Of a stretch of DNA of 64,000 nt, positions 58,323 through 64,000 are shown piece after piece. A program made the position numbers and the translations under genes. Position 1 is the first letter of the stretch. Each line of letters opens with the position of its first letter. Source of the DNA: Microbacterium sp. lyk4-40-TSB-66 (lineage in GTDB: Bacteria; Actinomycetota; Actinomycetes; Actinomycetales; Microbacteriaceae); NCBI RefSeq assembly GCF_030209475.1, contig NZ_JARVRW010000018.1, forward strand, positions 1-64,000, in the 5' to 3' direction. Below the pieces are notes generated by a model. It was not told where the DNA came from. It did no database searches and saw only the letters and a list, made by a program, of their open reading frames with translations.

Positions 58323-59773
58323 ACCCGGTGCTCGACCTCGCCGCGGTGGGGCTGCTCGTGGGGACGACCGCGGTGCTGGGATTCGCCGGCATCCGCTCCT
58401 CCCGCACGCGCAGCGACTTCTTCGTGGCCTCGCGCAGCGTCGGAAGCGTCTGGAACGCCTCCGCCATCAGCGGGGAGTACCTGTCGGCCGGCACCTTCCT
58501 GGGCCTCGCGGGCCTCGTGCTGTTGTCGGGGGCGGAGGGCTTCTGGTTCCCGATCGGCTACGCGGCGGGGTACCTGCTGGTGCTGCTCTTCGTCGCGGCG
58601 CCGCTTCGCCGGAGCGGGGCGTACACGATCCCCGACTTCGTCGAGGCGCGGTTGGAGTCGCGTGCGGTGCGACGGGTGACGAGCCTCGTCGTGCTGGTGA
58701 TCGGGTGGTTGTACATCGTGCCGCAGCTGCACGGGGCCTCGCTCGCCCTCGGCGTGGTGGCCGACGTGCCGCGGTGGACGGGCGGGGTGCTCGTGGCGGT
58801 GCTCGTCGCGGGCATCGTCGCGGCGGGCGGCATGCGCGCCATCACCGCGGTGCAGGCACTCCAGTACTGGCTGAAGCTCACCGCGCTGCTCGTCCCGGCG
58901 GTGTTCCTGCTCGTCGCGTTGTCGGGCGGGGGCGCCGACATCGATCCCGCGCGCGTGTTCCCCGCCGAGAGCGGGCCGGGCGCGATCGACGCCTACGCCA
59001 CGGTGTCGCTGCTCCTGGCCCTGCTGCTCGGCACCATCGGCCTGCCGCACGTGCTCGTGCGGTTCTACACGAGCCCGAACGGGGCGTCGGCCCGGCGGAC
59101 CACGGTGGTGGTCATCGTGCTCATCGGTGCGTTCTACGCGGTGTCGTCGACGATGGGGCTGATCGCGCGCGTCGTCGCCCCCGACCTGGCCGTCCCCGGC
59201 GTCGCCGACACCGTCGTGCTCGCCCTCCCGTCGCGGGTGTTCCCGGGGCTGGTGGGGGAGCTGCTCACCTCGCTGCTGGTCGCGGGGGCCTTCGCCGCGT
59301 TCCTCGCGACGTCGTCGGGGCTCGTCGTCTCGCTCGCCGGGGTCGTGAGTCAGGACGTGTTCGGCGGCGGAGTGCGCTCCTTCCGTCTCTCGGCGGTGCT
59401 GTGCACGGCGGTGCCGCTCGCCGTCGCGCTCCTCACCGAACCCGCGGGGCTCGTCGCGAGCGTCGGCCTGGTGTTCGTGTTCGCCGCGTCGACACTGTCG
59501 CCGGTGCTGCTGCTGGGCGTGTGGTGGCCGCGGCTCACCGCGCGCGGCGCGGTCGCGGGCATGGTGGTCGGTGCGGTGTCGTGCGGCGCCGCGCTGCTGG
59601 CCGGTGGCGCGCTCCGCGGCATGGGCGGGTGGGCCGTGATCGTCACCCAACCGGCCGCGTGGACGATCCCCCTGACGACGGCGGTGATCGTGGCCGTGTC
59701 CCTGCTCGACCGCGGGGGAGCGCCGGCGCGGGTGGAGCGGTACCTGGCGCGGCTGCACACGCCGGACGCGTAG
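58319..59773 (+). CDS. Sodium:solute symporter (SSS family), acetate/pyruvate-type
   Basis: 484 residues, thirteen predicted spans. The SSS hallmarks include SDFFVASRSVGSVWNASAISG, YLSAGTFLGLAGLVLLSG, GAYTIPDFVEARLESRAVRR and GLPHVLVRFYTSPNG (each in part). Related to ActP/MctC cation-monocarboxylate symporters. Placed after the two-component system and CstA, so it may import pyruvate, acetate or another monocarboxylate. GTG start by overlap with the DUF485-like gene. Confidence 0.9.
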   Translation: MNPVLDLAAVGLLVGTTAVLGFAGIRSSRTRSDFFVASRSVGSVWNASAISGEYLSAGTFLGLAGLVLLSGAEGFWFPIGYAAGYLLVLLFVAAPLRRSGAYTIPDFVEARLESRAVRRVTSLVVLVIGWLYIVPQLHGASLALGVVADVPRWTGGVLVAVLVAGIVAAGGMRAITAVQALQYWLKLTALLVPAVFLLVALSGGGADIDPARVFPAESGPGAIDAYATVSLLLALLLGTIGLPHVLVRFYTSPNGASARRTTVVVIVLIGAFYAVSSTMGLIARVVAPDLAVPGVADTVVLALPSRVFPGLVGELLTSLLVAGAFAAFLATSSGLVVSLAGVVSQDVFGGGVRSFRLSAVLCTAVPLAVALLTEPAGLVASVGLVFVFAASTLSPVLLLGVWWPRLTARGAVAGMVVGAVSCGAALLAGGALRGMGGWAVIVTQPAAWTIPLTTAVIVAVSLLDRGGAPARVERYLARLHTPDA

Positions 59774-59880
59774 CGGGCGCCCGGACTCCGGCGTCGGCCG
59801 CGGACGACCTGCTGGCACGGGACCGCGGGGGTACGGGGCGTTCGGGGCGGCCGTCGGCCCGGCGTCGGGGCCACGGGGTC

Positions 59881-60152
59881 ACGCATAAACACGATCCATG
59901 CGCGTAAACACGCTGGCGTCGTGTTTACGCGCACCGATAGCGTTTATGCCGGCCCGCTGCCCGGGTCAGCCCGCTGCCCCGGCGGGCGAGACCACCCGCC
60001 GTCCGCTCCCGCCACCCCACCCCGCTCTCGCCACCCACCCCGCTCTCGCCACCCCACCCCGCTCTCGCCACCCCACCCACGCATGAACACGATCCATGCG
60101 CGTAAACACGCTGTCGTCGTGTTTACGCGCACCGATCGTGTTTATGCGTGGG
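59881..60152. repeat. Two nested palindromes (TAAACACG/CGTGTTTA) around an 18-bp tandem repeat
   Basis: Element 2 (60076-60152): outer arms CCCACGCATGAACACGAT and ATCGTGTTTATGCGTGGG pair at 17 of 18 bases; inner arms GCGCGTAAACACG and CGTGTTTACGCGC pair perfectly around a seven-base loop. Element 1 (59881-59950) is the same with a decayed right outer arm. Each holds the octamer TAAACACG twice in each orientation. Between them are four copies of a GCTCTCGCCACCCC-type repeat (about 60029-60076). The tetR stop codon lies inside element 2. The rest of the 59774-60141 gap is empty. Confidence 0.8.
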
Positions 60153-60729
60153 GCCGTTCCGCAGCCCGCCCCCGCAGCGGGTCCAGCACGGCTTCGGCCG
60201 CCCACGCCGCGGCATCCGCGATGTCGCGCCCGCGCATACCGAGCTCGTGGCGCATCGTCACCCACGTGGTCGAGGAGTCGAGGTGGCTCAGCGCCGTGAC
60301 GATAGCGAGGCGTTCGTCGTCGTCGAGACCCGTGACCTCTCGGTCGAGAAGGCGCTCGAACTCCTCGCGGTGCGGGGCGGGGTCGGCGCCGTTGACGCCG
60401 CGCATCGCCGTCTCGGCGACGACGTGCGCCAGCTCCGGGCGGCGCTCGTAGGCCGTCATCGCCTCGCGGATCGCGAGGGGCACGTCGAAGATCGATTCCG
60501 ACGCGGCGCGCGAGAAGACCGTCGACTCGATCCACGCCGCGGTCGCCAGCAGCAGGTCGGCGCGGGCGGGGTAGTACCGGAACACGGTGCGCTCGCCGAC
60601 GCCTGCGCGCGACGCGATGATGCGGAACGACACGTCGTCGGTGCCGACCTCCTCGATCAGTTCGGCGTAGGCGACGAGGATCGCGGTCTCGGTGCCGGGG
60701 GCGTTCTGCTGCGTCTTGCGCGCCGTCAT
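60142..60729 (-). CDS. TetR-family transcriptional regulator
   Basis: 195 residues. The N-terminal helix-turn-helix has VSFRIIASRAGVGERTVFRYYPARADLL (in part: IIASRAGVGERTVFRYY). The ligand domain is not informative. It starts one base inside the stop of the upstream TetR gene (TGATG). It is the last gene of the urt-NCS1-tetR-tetR chain, and its end forms one arm of a strong palindrome. A second TetR gene directly before it is distantly similar; they may form a heterodimer or act in series. Confidence 0.9.
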   Translation of the reverse strand: MTARKTQQNAPGTETAILVAYAELIEEVGTDDVSFRIIASRAGVGERTVFRYYPARADLLLATAAWIESTVFSRAASESIFDVPLAIREAMTAYERRPELAHVVAETAMRGVNGADPAPHREEFERLLDREVTGLDDDERLAIVTALSHLDSSTTWVTMRHELGMRGRDIADAAAWAAEAVLDPLRGRAAERPHA

Positions 60730-61283
60730 CACGCCGCCCGCGTCGCCCCGATGGCGGCGGGCAGCACGCGGTCGACGGCGCGATCGAACAGGCGCGCGGT
60801 GGTCTCGGCGTCCGCGTCGAAAGAGGTGCGCAAGCGCGCCCAGTACATGGCGGAGGCGAATGTGCGCAGGGTCGCGGCCGCGCGGAGGGCGTCGCGACGG
60901 TTCAGGTGCGGAGCCGTCTCGGCCAGCATGGCGACGATGGCTTCGGTGAGGACGGATGCCGATCGCTGGCCCGTCGGCGAGAGCGCCGCGCCGCGTGCCG
61001 CCACGAACGCCAGCGCGGGCTGGGCGTCGTAGGCGCGGAAACGCACATGGACCGCGTCGCGGAACTCCGCCAGCGTATGGAACGAGCCGAGGGGGAGGTG
61101 CTCGTCTTCGACCCAGACCGCGAGCGCCTCGAGCAGGTGCGAGCGGGTGGGGAAGCGGCGGTACACCGTGCGCTCCGACACGTCGGCGAGCTCGGCGATG
61201 TCGGCGTACGAGATGTCTTCGAACGTGCGCTGCCGCAGCAGCAGAGCGGCTCCGGCGAGCACGGAGGGCGCCTCGTCGTTCAT
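60729..61283 (-). CDS. TetR-family transcriptional regulator
   Basis: 184 residues. Helix-turn-helix in ISYADIAELADVSERTVYRRFPTRSHLLEAL (in part: DIAELADVSERTVYRRF). It overlaps the permease gene by four bases (ATGA) and the next TetR gene by one. Probably represses the permease operon in response to a purine or other nitrogenous ligand, by context only. Confidence 0.92.
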   Translation of the reverse strand: MNDEAPSVLAGAALLLRQRTFEDISYADIAELADVSERTVYRRFPTRSHLLEALAVWVEDEHLPLGSFHTLAEFRDAVHVRFRAYDAQPALAFVAARGAALSPTGQRSASVLTEAIVAMLAETAPHLNRRDALRAAATLRTFASAMYWARLRTSFDADAETTARLFDRAVDRVLPAAIGATRAA

Positions 61284-62977
61284 CGCTCCACCTCGGTCTC
61301 GTCGCGGGTGGCGGTGACGGGCTCGGGGGGAAGCACGTAGCGATCTGTGTCGTCGAGCGTCAAGGCCAATGACGACACGTACTGCACTTCTCCCCCGGGG
61401 CCGGTTTCCGCCGAGACCAGCATATCCGGCCGTTCGAAGACGTAGCCCGTGACGTGACAGCGTAGGCGCTCGCCCGAGGGGTTTCCGTCCTCGTCGAGGA
61501 GGGGGAGGGGGATGCCGTCCGAGCGGCGGCGCAGGTAGTACCGGCCGCGGGTGATCACGGCCATGGCGGGAGTGACCACCGCTGCCACGCCGATCGCGAC
61601 GAGCACCGAGAGGGGTTGCATCCCCGGTCCGAACACGCCCGCAAAGCACAGGAGGGAGGCGATGGATGCCAGGCCCACCGACACCGGTCCGACCGGGTTC
61701 CAGTCGTGCAGCATCCCGCGACGGAACTCGGGGAAGCGGGGCGAGAGGCGCAGGAGGTGCTTGTTGACGACGATGTCGACCGAGATCGTCACCAGCCACG
61801 CCATCACGACGTTCGCGTACAGGCTCAGAACGAACGAGATGAGGCTGAACACGTCCATCAGCATGAGCGAGAGGGCGATGACCAGGTTGAAGACGACGAA
61901 CACCGTGCGGCCCGGGTATCGCTTGGTTGCGCGGGTGAAGACGTTCGACCAGGCCAGCGATCCCGAGTAGGCGTTGGTGACGTTGATCTTGATCTGCGCG
62001 ACGACGATGAGCAGCAGCACCAGCACCAGCGCCAACCACTCCGGCAGCAGCGACTCGTACAGGCCGAGGAACTGTTTGACCGGCTCGACGGCGTCATCGT
62101 CGATCGACGGGTCGATCTTGGTGATCAGGTAGACGGCCAGGAAGATCCCGATGATCTGTTTCGTGCCGCTGAAGATCACCCAGCCGGGTCCGCTGAACAC
62201 GAACGCCGTCCACCACGACCGCCGGTTGGCCCTGGTCAGGGGCGGCATCACGCGGATGTAGTCGATCTGCTCGGCCAGCTGCGGTGTGAGGGCGAAGCAC
62301 ACCGCGGCGCTGGACGCCACGGCGCCCAGCGAGATCGTGCCGTCGGATCTTCCGGCGAACGACCAGAAGCCCGCGACGGCGCTCGGCTGCGAGATGAGCA
62401 CCCACGCCAGCGGCAGGAGGGCGAGCACCAGCCAGAGGGGGGTCGTCCAGAAATGCAGGCGTTCCAGCGCGCGCATTCCGAAGATCACGATGGGCACGAC
62501 GACGACCGTCGAGATCACGTAACCGATCGGCAGCGGGACCCCCGCGGCCATCTCGAGTCCCTGCGCCATGATCGCGCCCTCGAGCGCGAAGAAGATGCAG
62601 GTGAATCCGGCGAAGATGATGGTAGTGATGATCGACCCGTAGTACCCGAATCCCGATCCCCGGGCGATGAGGTCGAGGTCGACGTTGTACCGGGCGCCGT
62701 AGAACGCGACCGGGAACCCCACGGCGAAGATGATGACGGATGCCACGAGCACCCCGAGGGCCGCATTGGTGGCACCGTGCTCGAGGCCGATGCTCGCCCC
62801 GATCGAGAAGTCCGCGAGGAAGGCGATGGAGCCCAGCGCCGTGGCACCGACGGACACCGCGCTCCACCGCCGGAACGAGCGCGGGACGTAGCGGAAGGCG
62901 TAGTCCTCGAGACTGTCCTCGGCAGCGGCGCGCGCGTCACCGCGGTGCGGCCCGCCCCCGGTCGTCCGTCCCCGCAC
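61280..62977 (-). CDS. NCS1-family purine/cytosine-type permease
   Basis: 565 residues, twelve predicted spans. NCS1 features: LADFSIGASIGLEHGATNAALG, GSGFGYYGSIITTIIFAGFTCIFF (in part), QLAEQIDYIRVMPP and INVTNAYSGSLAWSNVFTR. The C-terminal 100 residues are hydrophilic and unusual, with LLDEDGNPSGERLRCHVTGY. Imports nucleobases, hydantoins or related nitrogen compounds; the actual one is unknown. GTG at 62977 is preceded by AAGGAGG. It is followed by two TetR genes and lies 75 bases after the urtE stop, so it may belong with the urea transporter genes. Confidence 0.9.
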   Translation of the reverse strand: MRGRTTGGGPHRGDARAAAEDSLEDYAFRYVPRSFRRWSAVSVGATALGSIAFLADFSIGASIGLEHGATNAALGVLVASVIIFAVGFPVAFYGARYNVDLDLIARGSGFGYYGSIITTIIFAGFTCIFFALEGAIMAQGLEMAAGVPLPIGYVISTVVVVPIVIFGMRALERLHFWTTPLWLVLALLPLAWVLISQPSAVAGFWSFAGRSDGTISLGAVASSAAVCFALTPQLAEQIDYIRVMPPLTRANRRSWWTAFVFSGPGWVIFSGTKQIIGIFLAVYLITKIDPSIDDDAVEPVKQFLGLYESLLPEWLALVLVLLLIVVAQIKINVTNAYSGSLAWSNVFTRATKRYPGRTVFVVFNLVIALSLMLMDVFSLISFVLSLYANVVMAWLVTISVDIVVNKHLLRLSPRFPEFRRGMLHDWNPVGPVSVGLASIASLLCFAGVFGPGMQPLSVLVAIGVAAVVTPAMAVITRGRYYLRRRSDGIPLPLLDEDGNPSGERLRCHVTGYVFERPDMLVSAETGPGGEVQYVSSLALTLDDTDRYVLPPEPVTATRDETEVER

Positions 62978-63051
62978 GCAAGCCTCCTTCTGTCACGGGG
63001 ATCATGGCGGTCCCGCGTTTCGCCCGCGTTGCCGCGGCAAGACGAAACGCG

Positions 63052-63732
63052 TCAGATCGCCATGGCTTCGCGCACAGCGCCCACAGCATCAGCTCCGCCT
63101 TCGCCGCTGACGGCCACGCGACCCGACTTCACGACGTAGAAGCGGTCGGTCGAGCGCAGCGCGAAACCGACGTGCTGCTCCACCAGCAGCACCGACAGGT
63201 CACCCCGGCGGGTGAGGTCGATGATGACGCGTTCGATGTCGGCCACGATGTTGGGTTGGATGCCCTCGGTCGGCTCGTCGAGCACGAGCAGGCGAGGCTT
63301 GGTCAGCAGCGTCCGCGCGATCGCGAGCTGCTGGCGTTGACCGCCCGACAGCAGACCCGCGCGGCGGGTCGAGAGTTCCCCGAGCACGGGGAACAGGCTC
63401 AGCACCTCGTCGAGATCGGACTGCTTCTTCATCGTCAGCTGGAGGTTCTCGCGGGTGGTGAGCTGCGGGAAGCACTGCTGCCCCTGCGGGACGTAGCCGA
63501 GGCCCCGGTCGACGCGTTTCGAGGGCGGCATCCGCGTGACGTCTTCACCGTCGAGCAGCACGCGACCGCGCATGACGGGGAGCAGCCCCGTGGCGACGCG
63601 CAGGAGTGTCGTCTTCCCGGCGCCGTTGTGACCCATGACCGACACCGCCCCGCCGGTCGGCACCTGGATCGTGACGTCGTGCAGCACCTGGGTGCGGCCG
63701 TAGCCGGCGGTGACGCCGATGATCTCCAGCAT
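63052..63732 (-). CDS. urtE: Urea ABC transporter ATP-binding protein UrtE
   Basis: 226 residues, branched-chain/urea-type LivF fold. Walker A GHNGAGKTTL, signature LSGGQRQQLAIAR, Walker B LLVLDEPTEGIQPNIV. It powers uptake of urea by the UrtABCDE system, with UrtD as its partner ATPase. It overlaps the urtD stop by one base (TGATG). It is the last urt gene, followed by the permease gene. Confidence 0.9.
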   Translation of the reverse strand: MLEIIGVTAGYGRTQVLHDVTIQVPTGGAVSVMGHNGAGKTTLLRVATGLLPVMRGRVLLDGEDVTRMPPSKRVDRGLGYVPQGQQCFPQLTTRENLQLTMKKQSDLDEVLSLFPVLGELSTRRAGLLSGGQRQQLAIARTLLTKPRLLVLDEPTEGIQPNIVADIERVIIDLTRRGDLSVLLVEQHVGFALRSTDRFYVVKSGRVAVSGEGGADAVGAVREAMAI

Positions 63733-64000
63733 CAGTGATTCCCCTCGTTCTCGACGGCGGCGTCGGCGGCCGACCCCAGGTACACGGTCTGCACGCGCGG
63801 GTCGGCCTGCACCTGCTCGACGGTTCCCTCGGTGAGCAGCGCGCCGGCGTGCAGCACGCTGACCCAGTCGGCGTAGGCGCGGACGAAGTCCATGTCGTGT
63901 TCGATCACCACGACCGTCCGTTCGGCGCCGATGCGGCGCAGCAGCTCGCCCGTCTCGTCGCGTTCATCGCCGTTCATGCCGGCGACCGGCTCGTCGAGGA
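63732..64000 (-). CDS. urtD: Urea ABC transporter ATP-binding protein UrtD (partial, cut by window end)
   Basis: Only the C-terminal 88 or so residues are in the window; the gene continues past 64000. The edge carries Walker B with the UrtD/LivG-type LDEPVAGMNGDE, followed by VVVIEHDMDFVRAYADWVSVLH and the C-terminal VQADPRVQTVYLG. The PVAGM sequence after Walker B is typical of UrtD. With urtE this indicates a urea import operon off the right edge, which suits a region rich in nitrogen genes. Confidence 0.88.
   Translation of the reverse strand, partial: LDEPVAGMNGDERDETGELLRRIGAERTVVVIEHDMDFVRAYADWVSVLHAGALLTEGTVEQVQADPRVQTVYLGSAADAAVENEGNH

Overview
The window is high-GC actinobacterial DNA (roughly 70 percent G+C by eye). 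It most likely comes from Microbacteriaceae, and Microbacterium is the best guess. The reasons are the gene content (purD, purM-purF, a DUF3073 gene, an Rv2578c-type radical SAM gene), the preference for GTG and ATG starts in tight ATGA/GTGA/TGATG overlaps, many genes with a TANNNT box six or seven bases before the start codon (leaderless-type promoters), and the very frequent 7-mer GGATGCC. No rRNA, tRNA, CRISPR array, insertion sequence or prophage was recognised.

Layout. 1-2.6 kb: 66-bp palindromic repeats, purD, and a sterol-carrier-like gene. 2.6-10.8 kb: a six-gene minus-strand sugar-acid operon (fructuronate reductase-like, zinc polyol dehydrogenase, MHS/MFS transporter, ManD mannonate dehydratase, KDPG aldolase, KDG kinase) facing a LacI-type regulator. 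The gene set fits L-gulonate/L-idonate or hexuronate breakdown to pyruvate and glyceraldehyde 3-phosphate. 10.9-22.4 kb: small membrane and unknown genes, an AbiEi/DUF559 protein set between palindromic repeats, purM-purF-MFS, DUF3073, a universal stress protein, a PadR/DUF4097 pair with a double palindromic operator, a Rho-N-like small protein plus topoisomerase IB, and two fluoride-channel genes.

22.5-31.6 kb: a nine-gene plus-strand cluster of the MSMEG_0565-0572 / Nit1C type. It holds a radical SAM enzyme, a GNAT-AIR synthase-like fusion, a Sll0783-like protein, a nitrilase, a small MSMEG_0570-like protein, a flavin monooxygenase, a second nitrilase-fold protein whose catalytic Glu and Cys are both Asp, a GT4 glycosyltransferase and an acyl-AMP ligase. 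Two regions in it carry 11-bp-phased GTNAC/GAAAC boxes like GlnR sites, which would tie the cluster to nitrogen limitation. 31.7-44.6 kb: an RND exporter with an operator inside its promoter, a DUF998 membrane protein with an abnormal tail, aldose epimerase, an ABM-domain membrane protein, a DEAD-box-type RNA helicase with an expanded RSFD repeat region, Rv2578c, a VanY-like carboxypeptidase and an LCP transferase.

44.8-53 kb: a large secreted subtilase, then a compositionally distinct (lower GC, different codon use) two-gene island of a 274-residue unknown protein and a UvrD-like helicase. The island is a good candidate for an undescribed two-component defence system. A pirin and a GNAT gene follow. 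53.4-59.8 kb: a carbon-starvation module (cstA, ybdD-like, a LytS/LytTR two-component pair, a small membrane protein and an SSS symporter), probably for pyruvate or acetate-type substrates. 59.8-64 kb: two nested palindromes, two overlapping TetR genes, an NCS1 purine/cytosine-type permease, and the urtE and urtD (cut by the window end) ATPases of a urea ABC transporter.
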